The notes: generated by a model from the letters alone, not told the origin. A DNA stretch of 64,000 nt from Marvinbryantia formatexigens DSM 14469 (GCF_025148285.1 NZ_CP102268.1:310001-374000); one strand, 5' to 3'; shown: positions 40,704 through 49,239, counted from the first letter of the stretch. A program made the numbers and translations.

Positions 40704-41183
40704 CTAATTTCCGCTCCCCTGCTGCCCGGACACTTCTATTCTTTCGGCTTCTCCCTCAATGGAAAACATGCTGTATGTTCCATCCTTAACCTTTTCCCAT
40801 ACCGCTTTGTCCGTGATCTGGAATCCGATCCACCACCCGACAGGCAGTGTTCCTTCCGGAATTCCCATGGCCCGCATCTTCTCGGTCGTGAGGACAACAC
40901 TTTCAATAAGGACAGCTGCTCCCCCGCGCAGGTGCATTTCCCCGCCTTCACGGTAAAGCTTTACATAGTTATATGCTGCCCTTTCCAGATCCTCCGGATC
41001 CAGAAGATCGCCCTGCCAGTCCTCAATGGTTACTCCCTCTTCGGTTATGGCTACGCTTGCCCAGCCGAACGCCTGCATTTTCCCATCATCGGACTTCTGT
41101 ATCCGGAAACGCTGCTTCGCCATGGAACCAGCCTGCGTTTCTGGCTCATCCCTGATCTTGAGTATTTCGTTAAATGTCTTCAC
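40704..41183 (-). CDS. XkdF-like prohead protease (S78-type)
   Basis: 159 residues. FGWASVAITEEGVTIEDWQG, ESVVLTTEKM and LPVGWWIGFQITDKAVWEKV then GTYSMFSIEGEA match the PBSX XkdF/Peptidase_S78_2 family, relatives of herpes-type prohead proteases. It should cut scaffold and capsid during maturation. An attenuator-like terminator sits about 30 bp upstream of its start. Confidence 0.78.
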   Translation of the reverse strand: MKTFNEILKIRDEPETQAGSMAKQRFRIQKSDDGKMQAFGWASVAITEEGVTIEDWQGDLLDPEDLERAAYNYVKLYREGGEMHLRGGAAVLIESVVLTTEKMRAMGIPEGTLPVGWWIGFQITDKAVWEKVKDGTYSMFSIEGEAERIEVSGQQGSGN

Positions 41184-41212
41184 TCTTCTGCTTCCTTTCC
41201 GCTAAAATGGTA

Positions 41213-41245
41213 CAAAAAAAGCACCCTGTAACCAGAATGCTTTTT
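41213..41245 (-). terminator. Terminator between head genes
   Basis: On the minus strand a 13-bp stem (AAAAAGCATTCTG with CAGGGTGCTTTTT, two G-T pairs, loop GTTA) ends in a T-run. It lies between the 79-residue gene and the XkdF gene, so it may cut the message after the MuF pair. Confidence 0.75.
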
Positions 41246-41280
41246 CGTAACTGCCAGTAAGTTTTTATATATTATTGCAC

Positions 41281-41520
41281 TTACAATGAATCAAAGTCTA
41301 TTTCCCCGGCAAGCTCATTTAAAGACTTCCCACTGAAGAACGGTTCGGACATCAGAATATCAACATCGTCAAAATCCTTTAACTTATCCCCATGCCAGAC
41401 ATGAAATACAGGGATATAATTATTTACCTCAGCCGTTATCCCGGAAGGTTTCCCGTTATATGAGAATACCTGGTCGCTGCAACATTCAGAAATAATTTCT
41501 CTCAGCTCACTTGCACTCAT
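41281..41520 (-). CDS. 79-residue partner of the MuF protein, possible immunity
   Basis: The reading is MSASELREIISECCSDQVFS, then YNGKPSGITAEVNNYIPVFH and acidic VWHGDKLKDFDDVDILMSEP. It is small, acidic and soluble. It overlaps the MuF gene by 4 bp, so the two are coupled, and a terminator follows it. Small acidic genes right after MuF proteins with C-terminal toxin domains are often immunity proteins; here this is inference from context and no family is recognised. Confidence 0.6.
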   Translation of the reverse strand: MSASELREIISECCSDQVFSYNGKPSGITAEVNNYIPVFHVWHGDKLKDFDDVDILMSEPFFSGKSLNELAGEIDFDSL

Positions 41521-42761
41521 AAAATATCACCGTTCTCCTTTCGCTCTGTCTCATACACTTCCCTGACGATTCTCTTCTTTAATCTTCCATCAGTATCCCA
41601 TGCATAGATGTGAACATGTTCACCATTTTTTCCGTACGGATGCTGTCCGGAATTTCCATGATCTGTCGTATGCACCTCCCGACGCTTCATCCCAAGTGAA
41701 TCGTAATATGTTCTGATATCTGCTTTTCCATTTTTTCCGATATGATCTATTACCACACCCGGTTTTTCTTCTTTAGGTGCTCTGTCATGTCCCTCAATAA
41801 TTTTATCTGCCCTTATTATAGCATCTTTTCCGCTGCTTTCAACATATTTTATTGCGCAGGCGCAGCGTGGATGAAGCGGCGGAAGCATTTTTGTGATGGT
41901 CCTTTTTCCGGATTTTACAGAAAATTCTTCCTCCATGTCAATCGCAACTCCCTCAAGCGCCATACACGCGGGGCACACCTTGTCATCCAGAGAGGTAGAC
42001 CATTCTTTTCGCATCCTGGGAAATGCATTATTTCTGATCCCATCCCTCACAGCCCGGTCATTTCCCTCATGATACGCTGTAACAATCTCTGTCCGGGCAA
42101 TTGTTTCCGCTCTGCTCCTGTGCTGCTTTGACGCATATCTTGCCGCAGACTCCCTCGCCTTTCTTTCAATTGTTTCCTTCTGCATTCGCGGATGATTCTC
42201 CATCATCTGCTCTTTTATACTGTTATAATATTTCATATTTGCAGCAGTCTGACTCTCTGTAAGCCCTATAACCGGTCTTATGTACTGCGCGGTTTCTGCG
42301 GAACCCATCTGGTAGCGGACTGATTCCCCCATCACATAGCGTATCGCCTGCACCTGCTCTTCTACCAGATTCGTCACAAGCTCGGCGCCGTGGTCTGCAA
42401 TCCAGTCTTTTGCCAGAGCTGCAGCGTCTATCTCCATGCCGTCCAGAACCGGATTCGACCGTACCCCTGCTGCCATCGCCGCTCTCCATACAGGTGTCAC
42501 CTTATCTGCAATCAGCTTCGCGTAATCCCTCTGCCAGTCATCAATGACTGTTCCCGGAATATTATCTTCTGTCACGATGGCTCTTAGTTCGGCATAGGTA
42601 AGCACCATCGCCTGGTCACGCCAGAATCTTTCCAGCAGGCGCACAGGTCCTTCCTGCGCTTCCTCCAGACACTCCTGCAGCCGGTCCAGCGCTTCCTGCG
42701 ATTCCTCATTTTTTTTAACAGATATCTTTCTTTTCTGAGGATTTATAAGGCAAAGTGCCAT
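41517..42761 (-). CDS. MuF/SPP1 gp7-type head protein with extra C-terminal domain
   Basis: 414 residues. The MuF core is clear: RSRAETIARTEIVTAYHEGN, then WSTSLDDKVCPACMALEGV and PPLHPRCACAIKY with its Cys/His set. After a linker (EGHDRAPKEEKPGV) an extra domain of about 75 residues follows, rich in His (REVHTTDHGNSGQHPYGKNG then EHVHIYAWD). In other phages the region after MuF often carries a polymorphic toxin. The ATG at 42761 follows GGAAGGAG and overlaps the portal stop. Confidence 0.8.
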   Translation of the reverse strand: MALCLINPQKRKISVKKNEESQEALDRLQECLEEAQEGPVRLLERFWRDQAMVLTYAELRAIVTEDNIPGTVIDDWQRDYAKLIADKVTPVWRAAMAAGVRSNPVLDGMEIDAAALAKDWIADHGAELVTNLVEEQVQAIRYVMGESVRYQMGSAETAQYIRPVIGLTESQTAANMKYYNSIKEQMMENHPRMQKETIERKARESAARYASKQHRSRAETIARTEIVTAYHEGNDRAVRDGIRNNAFPRMRKEWSTSLDDKVCPACMALEGVAIDMEEEFSVKSGKRTITKMLPPLHPRCACAIKYVESSGKDAIIRADKIIEGHDRAPKEEKPGVVIDHIGKNGKADIRTYYDSLGMKRREVHTTDHGNSGQHPYGKNGEHVHIYAWDTDGRLKKRIVREVYETERKENGDIL

Positions 42762-42762
42762 A

Positions 42763-44136
42763 TCAGCTCCTTCCCAGACGTTTTCTCGCCTCTTCCATTT
42801 TTCCTGCATTGTCTTCCGGCGTTACTTCCGGTCTGTCCGCAGTCTTTTCAGGTGCGCGTCTCTGGTTTTCCCGGGTTTTATCTTTCACCCTGTTTTCACC
42901 GAATCTGCTCCTCTCCGGAAGATTTGCTGCTTCCCGCACATAGTCCTCCAGATCTTCATCCGGTATGAGTATCCCGACACCTACCATATCCCTGAGTAAT
43001 GTCGAAAGCTTCGTGAGATCTCTCTTATCCACATCTCCATGGGCGAGCGAGGGATAATCCGTAATCCCGTCAAAATACGCTCCGTTCATGTCAATTAACC
43101 GCGGTATCCCCTGGTTATTAAAAGTCTCGCATATGACATCAAGGAACGCTCCAAGAGCAGATGAAAACAGCTCCGTCTTATCAGAACTGAGTGCGAAGCT
43201 TCCCGTTTTTTCATGCCCGAGCATAATAAAGTCTGCGAGAACAGTCTGCGCGATTTTATTATCATATCTGTTAATAATTGCATTTGTGTCAAACTGGCGT
43301 GCCCCGCCCGTACTCAGCAGCTCTGCTTTATAACCATGCGGGAGTACCAGACCCTCATACTCATTTCTCCGTATATTTTTGACCATCGAAATCAGACTGC
43401 TGTTAATTTTCACAAGATCCTGATCGCTGTCATCCCATATATCAACATCCTGCGCCGCATACAATACCGGCAGCCCGGCCAGGTCCCTCTCAATGCCTAT
43501 CGCTTCAATTTCCTGGATACGGCGCTTGAAATACCACGGACGGTAGGCATTCCTCAGTATGCTCCTGCCCTCCGGATTATCTTTTACGGATTCCGTCCGG
43601 AACAGCATTGCCTTACTGATGGGAATTGTGAGCAGACCATAATCCGGTGGCGGTTGCTGCGTCATACCGATCAGATTATCCGCAGAATCGTATTCCCACC
43701 GGAAAAGCGTGTCCTGTGCCCTTGGCGGGATCTTCTGCCATCCGATAAGACCATCAGAATATTTGCTTGATGCATGCGGGTTTTTCGATTTTCCATTTCT
43801 TCTTTTGTAAACAATTTCGTGGAAACTCCATCCGTATACAAGAAATGACAGTATTTCCGAAACCGTATCCGTCCACGTATTCTGCATATCATTCATGCAG
43901 CTTTCTATGAACCGCGCTGCTTCTGCATCTTTTTCCGTATTCCCTCCGGGATCTGTCCGCCATTTTACCTGCCGGATCAGCATCTTGATCGCAAACATAA
44001 CGGCTCCTACCGTATCATCGTTCTTTTCCATCTCCTGGTATACTTTAATACCCCGCATTCCGGACAGCTCTGGGAGGAACTCTTCTGCAAACTGTCCCTC
44101 CCAGCGTTTCTGCCCTATACGGCCATACTCTTTCAA
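42763..44136 (-). CDS. Portal protein (DUF935/Mu gp29-like)
   Basis: 457 residues. YGWSFHEIVYKRRNGKSKNP, KAMLFRTESVKDNPEGRSIL, then RNAYRPWYFKRRIQEIEAIG and NRYDNKIAQTVLADFIMLGH are portal signatures. It forms the twelve-fold ring through which DNA enters the head. The order terL, portal, MuF, protease is standard. The C-terminal 70 residues are charged and disordered. Confidence 0.88.
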   Translation of the reverse strand: MKEYGRIGQKRWEGQFAEEFLPELSGMRGIKVYQEMEKNDDTVGAVMFAIKMLIRQVKWRTDPGGNTEKDAEAARFIESCMNDMQNTWTDTVSEILSFLVYGWSFHEIVYKRRNGKSKNPHASSKYSDGLIGWQKIPPRAQDTLFRWEYDSADNLIGMTQQPPPDYGLLTIPISKAMLFRTESVKDNPEGRSILRNAYRPWYFKRRIQEIEAIGIERDLAGLPVLYAAQDVDIWDDSDQDLVKINSSLISMVKNIRRNEYEGLVLPHGYKAELLSTGGARQFDTNAIINRYDNKIAQTVLADFIMLGHEKTGSFALSSDKTELFSSALGAFLDVICETFNNQGIPRLIDMNGAYFDGITDYPSLAHGDVDKRDLTKLSTLLRDMVGVGILIPDEDLEDYVREAANLPERSRFGENRVKDKTRENQRRAPEKTADRPEVTPEDNAGKMEEARKRLGRS

Positions 44137-44142
44137 TGCCCA

Positions 44143-45636
44143 TCACCTCCTCCAGTAATTTTCTTTTGTAAGCTCCCGTGCCGCTTTCTCATTTGGCGCC
44201 GCTCCGGTATGTTTCTTGATTTTCCCTAAATAGCAGGACAGCGTTAATGCATCCGCTCTGTCTGGCGAATCAAGTCCTCTTTTCTTCATTTCTTTCTTTG
44301 GCTCGATTTCTATTTTCCCATTACTGGCTACCGTGTATTTTCTCATGGATAGCTGCGCTACAGTTTCTGCATCATCTTCGATAACAATCTCCCTCTTTTC
44401 CAGCAGTTCTCTAACTGCCGCCCACATATGCGTAGTCAGATTATTATAGTATTCTGCTGCTTCTTTGCCGGCTTTTGTATCTGTTTCTATTTTTTCTGCC
44501 GCGTTTATCGGGATGATTACCATTCTTGTCAGTTTTTGTTCTTTTTTTACTTCCCGCAGCCGGTCTGTCACGCCTCCGCCCAGTCCGGTATCATCAATGT
44601 TTATGTATATTTTCCCATCAAATCCCGGATAGCCATCTACAATGTGCCTGTACTCCCGGACAATGTCCCCGGCAGTAGCCATAAGGTTCTGACCACGACG
44701 GTTTCTCACCATTTTTATCCTGCCCTTGAAATTTCTGTAAATAACAGTCTCATCATTTCCATAACGGGCAACATCCACTCCAAGTATAACCTGCGCCATC
44801 CCTCTGCTTTCCGGAAGCTCATACTGGCGGCTTGTGCACTGGTCAATAAGTTCCTGCGAAATAAAAACATCATCATCCTGCTTCGGGAAAAGTCCCTTAA
44901 CGCGTACCCGGACGAGATTACTGTCCTCACCGTACTTCCGTATCAGTGCATCAATATTGTTTTTATCTGTGCGGCTGGAATCCAGGGAAGATACCGTGTG
45001 ACAGGCAAATATGGAGCGGTCTTTGGTAAAGGCGTCATAAAATGTACCGGTTGTCCTTGTCGGGTTTCCGCACATCAGCAGCTTATTATTTCCGCCGGAT
45101 AGTGTACCGAGAACCGCCTCCATGATCGGATCAGCGACACCGGAAGCCTCATCCACAATAAACAGCATATTATCCTCGTGGAATCCCTGCATGTTCTCCG
45201 GTTTTGTTGCGGTTCTTGCCACCGCAAACCATCGCTTTTCGTATCCTTTGACATACACATATGTCTTGGTCCATCTGAGGATAGCTTTTAAGAGCGGAGA
45301 CCGTTCCTGCCATTTCGCAATCTCGCTCCACAGTACATCATGGAGCTGCTGCCTGGTCGGCGCCGTAGCTACTACCCTCGCATACCTGAAGCAGGACAGA
45401 AACCAGAGCACCGCTACCGCCTCTATTCCGGTCTTTCCGACGCCCTGTCCGGATTTCACTGCAACTCTTGACTCCTCCGCCAGATCCATCAGTGCATCCC
45501 TCTGCCACTCATCCGGTTCAAACTGCAGCACTTCTCTTGCATATAATACCGGATCTTTCCTGTACCGCGGGATGCGTTCCCTGAAGAATTTTCTCCTGCG
45601 TATCCTGTTCGGAGGCAGTTCTTTATCCATCTGCAT
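44143..45636 (-). CDS. terL: Terminase large subunit
   Basis: 497 residues, the motor that packs phage DNA. The ATPase has Walker A SGQGVGKT (62-69) and Walker B NMLFIVDEASG (Asp162, Glu163). The nuclease begins at ILGVDVARYGND with Asp288, and SPDRADAL near the C-terminus supplies a later acidic residue. The start at 45636 has GGAGG eight bases upstream, just after the terS stop. Confidence 0.92.
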   Translation of the reverse strand: MQMDKELPPNRIRRRKFFRERIPRYRKDPVLYAREVLQFEPDEWQRDALMDLAEESRVAVKSGQGVGKTGIEAVAVLWFLSCFRYARVVATAPTRQQLHDVLWSEIAKWQERSPLLKAILRWTKTYVYVKGYEKRWFAVARTATKPENMQGFHEDNMLFIVDEASGVADPIMEAVLGTLSGGNNKLLMCGNPTRTTGTFYDAFTKDRSIFACHTVSSLDSSRTDKNNIDALIRKYGEDSNLVRVRVKGLFPKQDDDVFISQELIDQCTSRQYELPESRGMAQVILGVDVARYGNDETVIYRNFKGRIKMVRNRRGQNLMATAGDIVREYRHIVDGYPGFDGKIYINIDDTGLGGGVTDRLREVKKEQKLTRMVIIPINAAEKIETDTKAGKEAAEYYNNLTTHMWAAVRELLEKREIVIEDDAETVAQLSMRKYTVASNGKIEIEPKKEMKKRGLDSPDRADALTLSCYLGKIKKHTGAAPNEKAARELTKENYWRR

Positions 45637-45640
45637 TTCC

Positions 45641-46534
45641 TCATTCCTCCGCAGCATCGTCATTTACTGCATCAATCCAGTCCTCCACCTCTTCGTTTCC
45701 AGTGCTTACAGCATCTGCTGTCTGCGCTTTCAGCAGTTCGATTCTGGCACGCTGTTCGGCTGTAGCCAGATCCATGTGATCGGTCAGCCACTGCAGGGCT
45801 TTCATCCTGTCGGCAAGCTTTATACTTGCTCCGTCCCGTCCCTGCTTGACTTCGGAAATCAACGTGCCGTCTACGTCTGTGTGTTCCCTGAGCCGGACGG
45901 AATTTACTGTCTTCATCAGCGGCACCTTTTTTCCTGTCTCCGGATCAGCAACCTGTACCGGTCCATACATAGATATAACATGTATCTGTTCCTGCCCAAA
46001 CTCTACGAAATCAGTTATATTAGCAAACGCAATGTCTATGTATTTCTGGAATATGTCATGCTCATCCAGCATTTCACGGTTCAGCCTGTCCTTCTTCAGC
46101 TCCCGGATTTCTTCTCTGACCCGAGTATTTTTGAGTAATGCCGATCCGTTTGTCAGCGCTGTTTCGTAGCTGCACCCATATGCTTTCTGATATGCCTTTG
46201 TAGCATTAAAGCAGCGTATATACAGGCAGCAAAAAAGCCGCTGTTTATCAGTCAGATCCGGATTTTCCAGTACCTGCGTGACTGCTTCAGCGATCATTTT
46301 TCTTTTTCTGTTCTGTTTTCTTTCCGAACGTTCGCTTTTCGCATCCGAACGCTCGTTATTTTTATCCGAACGTTCGTTATCGTCACCGTTCGGATTTTCC
46401 CATTTATATGTGCTCTTCCAGCGTCGGATTGTCCCTTCCGGCAGATTTAGCCGACCTGCAATCTCAACCAATTTCATGCCTCCGAGAAACATCTCTTTTG
46501 CCTGGCTCATTCTTTCATCTGGCTTCCGCGGCAT
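45641..46534 (-). CDS. terS: Terminase small subunit
   Basis: 297 residues. An N-terminal helix-turn-helix (MKLVEIAGRLNLPEGTIRRW) for DNA recognition precedes a Terminase_2-type core (LTDKQRLFCCLYIRCFNATK, YGCSYETALTNGSALLKNTR). Between them lies a 7-residue repeat (NERSDKN NERSDAK SERSERK) whose DNA carries CGAACGTTCG sites every 21 bp. It pairs with the large subunit directly downstream and chooses the packaging start. Confidence 0.88.
   Translation of the reverse strand: MPRKPDERMSQAKEMFLGGMKLVEIAGRLNLPEGTIRRWKSTYKWENPNGDDNERSDKNNERSDAKSERSERKQNRKRKMIAEAVTQVLENPDLTDKQRLFCCLYIRCFNATKAYQKAYGCSYETALTNGSALLKNTRVREEIRELKKDRLNREMLDEHDIFQKYIDIAFANITDFVEFGQEQIHVISMYGPVQVADPETGKKVPLMKTVNSVRLREHTDVDGTLISEVKQGRDGASIKLADRMKALQWLTDHMDLATAEQRARIELLKAQTADAVSTGNEEVEDWIDAVNDDAAEE
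46324..46376. repeat. Three CCGAACGTTCG sites at exact 21-bp spacing in terS
   Basis: CCGAACGTTCG (46324-46334), CCGAACGCTCG (46345-46355) and CCGAACGTTCG (46366-46376), with a partial fourth near 46386. Each is nearly self-complementary, and all lie on the same face of the helix. Possible packaging (pac) site or terminase-binding site. Confidence 0.55.
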
Positions 46535-46570
46535 TCACCTCACCTTCCTGTCTGATTGATTTTATGCACT

Positions 46571-46601
46571 AAAAAACCAACCACCGATATTGATGGCTGG
46601 T
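46571..46601 (-). terminator. Terminator of the metalloprotease gene
   Basis: On the minus strand ACCAGCCA (46601-46594) pairs with TGGTTGGT (46583-46576), 8 bp with one G-T pair, followed by TTTTT. Confidence 0.72.
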
Positions 46602-46607
46602 AATGTA

Positions 46608-47261
46608 TCATATTGCCTTAAATTGTTCATAAAATTCCATAGCGGTTTTATGACTTTCTAAAAATCTCGGCAAAACAAATTTATCTTTGCACAATTCCTC
46701 AATCGCTGCTACAAAACCCAAATACTGCATAAGGTTATATTTACTATTATCTTCTTTAGTTATTTCATCTACGGTAATATATTCTTCGAGTGTTCTTGCA
46801 AGATTTTCAAATACGCCTTGACGCTCCTCTATGAAATCATCATATGCCATACCGGAAGATTCAAACATCTTTTCGTACAAATATCTCGTAGACATCTTTC
46901 TTGCCTCAAACTCGTCCCAATTCACAAATAAAATGTGTGAATAAAGTCTGTCATAATTTTGCCCTGTTCTATTACGATATTCTACTACATTGCGTACATG
47001 AACCATTTCATGCCACAAATTATACGTAACTAAGTCTGAATTAACTACCAGAATATCAAACCTATTTTCCGATAACGGAGGTATTATAATACAACCATCT
47101 GCGCTACTGTACTTATCCGACTGCAACACTTTCTTCATTCGCTCATCTGAAGTCATCTTTATTCTCTCTTCGCACATCCTACTACTGCTTTCGAATATAT
47201 GCACTACCAGTTCGATATCTTCTGGAAACTTAATATACTGTTTAAAGTCCTCAGTAAACAT
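46608..47261 (-). CDS. Putative HExxH zinc metallopeptidase moron
   Basis: 217 residues. HEMVH (His84, Glu85, His88) within LWHEMVHVRNVVEY is followed about 30 residues later by NWDEFEARKMS, a possible third zinc ligand as in ImmA/IrrE-like gluzincins. Overall sequence does not clearly match ImmA. The gene is more AT-rich than its neighbours, has a private terminator at each end, and splits the terminase from hicAB, so it looks like a later insertion (moron). The ATG at 47261 follows GGAGAGGTG. Confidence 0.6.
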   Translation of the reverse strand: MFTEDFKQYIKFPEDIELVVHIFESSSRMCEERIKMTSDERMKKVLQSDKYSSADGCIIIPPLSENRFDILVVNSDLVTYNLWHEMVHVRNVVEYRNRTGQNYDRLYSHILFVNWDEFEARKMSTRYLYEKMFESSGMAYDDFIEERQGVFENLARTLEEYITVDEITKEDNSKYNLMQYLGFVAAIEELCKDKFVLPRFLESHKTAMEFYEQFKAI

Positions 47262-47394
47262 ATAACACACCTCTCCACATTTTTTTTGTGTATTATACAT
47301 CGCTGGCAATTAATATTCAATTGTTAAAATATGCTGTATTGTCCCACAAGGCGCTCACAAATAAGAAAACTATGGGGAGAAAGGTAAAAGAAAA

Positions 47395-47414
47395 GAGACA
47401 GGTCGCCCTATCTC
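47395..47414. terminator. Hairpin upstream of the metalloprotease gene
   Basis: GAGACAGG/CCTATCTC with loop TCGC, one G-T-type mismatch pair. It separates hicB from the metalloprotease gene; 47262-47490 holds no gene. Confidence 0.45.
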
Positions 47415-47490
47415 TCACTTCTTTCAGTTTACACTATAACACAGGTTGAGTATACCATTCCATACCATTTTACAAATTTTTTTATTTTTT

Positions 47491-47889
47491 TTATTTTGCC
47501 CCTACTTTTTCCATTAATGCTTCCTGCAGGACCTGTGAAAAATTAATGTTCTGCCTTATTGCAATATCATTCAGCCATTCCGGTATGCTCAATGTTTTCT
47601 TCACGGCCCTGGAGCAATGCTTCCGTCTGTATTCTGCCATGTCAAACTCAATGACCACAAGGAACGCACCATCTTCTGTCTGTATATCCTGCGGACTCGA
47701 TGCATCCGGCACTGTTTCTCCACCGTCCTCCATTGATGCCAATGAGAACCCCAGTGCTTCAACCGCCATCTCATATGCCTGCTGCATATCATCCCCCTGC
47801 GTCAGACATTCCGGGATGTCCGGGAATTCGACCCAGAATCCCCCTTCTTCCGCCTCATGAAACAATGCCGGATAAAATAATTTATTCAT
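47491..47889 (-). CDS. hicB: HicB-family antitoxin
   Basis: 132 residues. The N-terminal half is the HicB RNase-H-like fold (YPALFHEAEEGGFWVEFPDI then PECLTQGDDMQQAYEMAVEA). The C-terminus ends in a DNA-binding helix set (LSIPEWLNDIAIRQNINFSQ then VLQEALMEK). It binds and blocks HicA and represses the operon. It lies 64 bp downstream of hicA on the same strand. Confidence 0.88.
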   Translation of the reverse strand: MNKLFYPALFHEAEEGGFWVEFPDIPECLTQGDDMQQAYEMAVEALGFSLASMEDGGETVPDASSPQDIQTEDGAFLVVIEFDMAEYRRKHCSRAVKKTLSIPEWLNDIAIRQNINFSQVLQEALMEKVGAK

Positions 47890-47953
47890 GCGTGATACCT
47901 CCTGTTCGCAGTTTGCCGTAACCTGCTCCGTTTTTTATGCTGACGGCAGGGGC

Positions 47954-48142
47954 TTATTTCAGCCCCGCCTGTTTAAGTATTGCCTGCTCCAGTCCTTTTT
48001 TAAGGTCTTTGCAGTGATAAGGAACGATTACCGTTCTTCCTGTTTCTCCGTTTCTCAGCTTTACATGGGAACCATTCTGGCTGATTTCTTCGAAACCATT
48101 TTTCTTTAGGAGTTTTGTCATCTCCCTTGGAGTCATTGGCAT
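47954..48142 (-). CDS. hicA: HicA-family mRNA interferase toxin
   Basis: 62 residues. A dsRBD-like fold with MTPREMTKLLKKNGFEEISQ then NGSHVKLRNGETGRTVIVPY, with catalytic His26 in GSHVK. It cuts mRNA when free of HicB. GGAG lies nine bases before the ATG. The operon promoter, a perfect consensus with two ACGTA palindromes, is directly upstream. Confidence 0.9.
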   Translation of the reverse strand: MPMTPREMTKLLKKNGFEEISQNGSHVKLRNGETGRTVIVPYHCKDLKKGLEQAILKQAGLK

Positions 48143-48173
48143 CTTTTGTATCTCCTTTCCTTATCATGGCTCT

Positions 48174-48225
48174 ATTATATCACGTATTATTACGTATGTC
48201 AATCATTTTTACGTAAAATTACGTA
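48174..48225 (-). promoter_or_regulatory. hicAB promoter with two ACGTA-N4-TACGT operators
   Basis: Minus-strand TTGACA (48202-48197), 17 bp, TATAAT (48179-48174). Operators at 48182-48195 (in the spacer) and 48211-48224 (upstream of -35) are 29 bp apart centre to centre. The -35 box overlaps the last codons of the sigma-like gene. Confidence 0.75.
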
Positions 48226-48753
48226 TATTTTCATGTTTTCCAATGCCCTGCTATGAATTCTATGTGTCTGTGTCCACTTCTTTTCAACTCTCACGCTTAT
48301 ATCTTCCCAGCTCATCAGCCTCAGATACCGGTACGACATCACTTCCCGCTCATCCGCCGTCGGAAGCCGCTCAATCGCATTCCTGATCTCTGCAAACACC
48401 TTCATCCGCTTGTAGCGCGCTTTCTGGATTTTTCTCCATATCTTCTCCCGTTTTACCATCGCATCCGACAGATCAGCCTGTCCTCCTCCGCCCTTTGGCA
48501 TATCGGAATACCGAATTGCGCCGGCGCTCTCCTGTATTTCTGTCAGTTCTTCCAGTTCTTCCTCCAGACGCCGGACATCTTTCTTCGCTTCCCGGTAGCG
48601 CCACAACCATGCCTTCACCTGCTCATTCTGCTTTCTGATATCATCCCGGTTCACGCCGTGCTCCTCTGAACATGTCCTGCTGCCCTGCACCTGCCCCGGT
48701 TCTTTTTTATCCGGCATGCCGCTATGTATTTTGCTGCCCTGCACTGTAATCAC
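48199..48753 (-). CDS. Sigma-70 region 4-like late regulator (DUF1492/ArpU-like)
   Basis: About 181-184 residues. The C-terminal part, LPTADEREVMSYRYLRLMSW then EDISVRVEKKWTQTHRIHSR, is a sigma region-4 helix-turn-helix. The centre is a long charged coiled coil (YREAKKDVRRLEEELEELTE). Proteins of this kind often switch on phage late genes and lie just before the terminase, as here. The start is uncertain: GTG codons at 48753 or 48744 both overlap the previous gene, and the second has the better-spaced GGGG. Confidence 0.75.
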   Translation of the reverse strand: MITVQGSKIHSGMPDKKEPGQVQGSRTCSEEHGVNRDDIRKQNEQVKAWLWRYREAKKDVRRLEEELEELTEIQESAGAIRYSDMPKGGGGQADLSDAMVKREKIWRKIQKARYKRMKVFAEIRNAIERLPTADEREVMSYRYLRLMSWEDISVRVEKKWTQTHRIHSRALENMKIYVILRKND

Positions 48754-48994
48754 CCCATTCCCATACCATCATGCCATTGCGTTCGACTCTCTCCGGCGCA
48801 TGTGCGTGCCGCCGCAGATACCAGCGGCTGAAACACTCCCTTGTTCCGTGCCGGTTTACCAGCAGGACAACGTGTGGATATATGCCTGCCACTGTCCAGA
48901 TCTGGCAGACCACCGCTTTCTCGTTCGCTTTTCCGCAACCATCAGTTTCCTTTCTGACGAGTCTGAATAACTTTATTCTGTCTCCTGTTTTCAT
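48722..48994 (-). CDS. Phage protein, function unknown
   Basis: 90 residues. MKTGDRIKLFRLVRKETDGC then AVVCQIWTVAGIYPHVVLLV and a His/Arg-rich patch (RWYLRRHAHAPERVERN). It looks like a small beta protein, perhaps nucleic-acid binding. GGAGGAG precedes the start. It overlaps the sigma-like gene by about 30 bp. Confidence 0.55.
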   Translation of the reverse strand: MKTGDRIKLFRLVRKETDGCGKANEKAVVCQIWTVAGIYPHVVLLVNRHGTRECFSRWYLRRHAHAPERVERNGMMVWEWGDYSAGQQNT

Positions 48995-49012
48995 TTCTCC
49001 TCCTTGGCGCTT

Positions 49013-49237
49013 CTACCGTTTCCGGCTTCTGATTACCCTGCTGTCACCCTTGCTGCCCCTGGTCATCCGCATATAACCGTCCCGCTTTGCATCAGACAGC
49101 TCTTTATCTCTCATGCGCCGTGTATTTACCGTCCTGCTTTCCCTGGCATTCTGCGCCTTTGCGGATAAATACCCTTCGCAGGAAGCATGGCAGTTTTCAC
49201 AACGCTTAGTGCACGTCCTGCACGGATATTCCGTCAT
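49013..49237 (-). CDS. Small Cys-rich phage protein
   Basis: 74 residues. PCRTCTKRCENCHASCEGYL gives five closely spaced cysteines, a likely zinc knuckle, followed by an Arg/Lys-rich tail. The ATG at 49237 follows GGAGG. Small proteins of this type are common before late regulators in clostridial phages; the role is unknown. Confidence 0.6.
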   Translation of the reverse strand: MTEYPCRTCTKRCENCHASCEGYLSAKAQNARESRTVNTRRMRDKELSDAKRDGYMRMTRGSKGDSRVIRSRKR

Positions 49238-49239
49238 CC

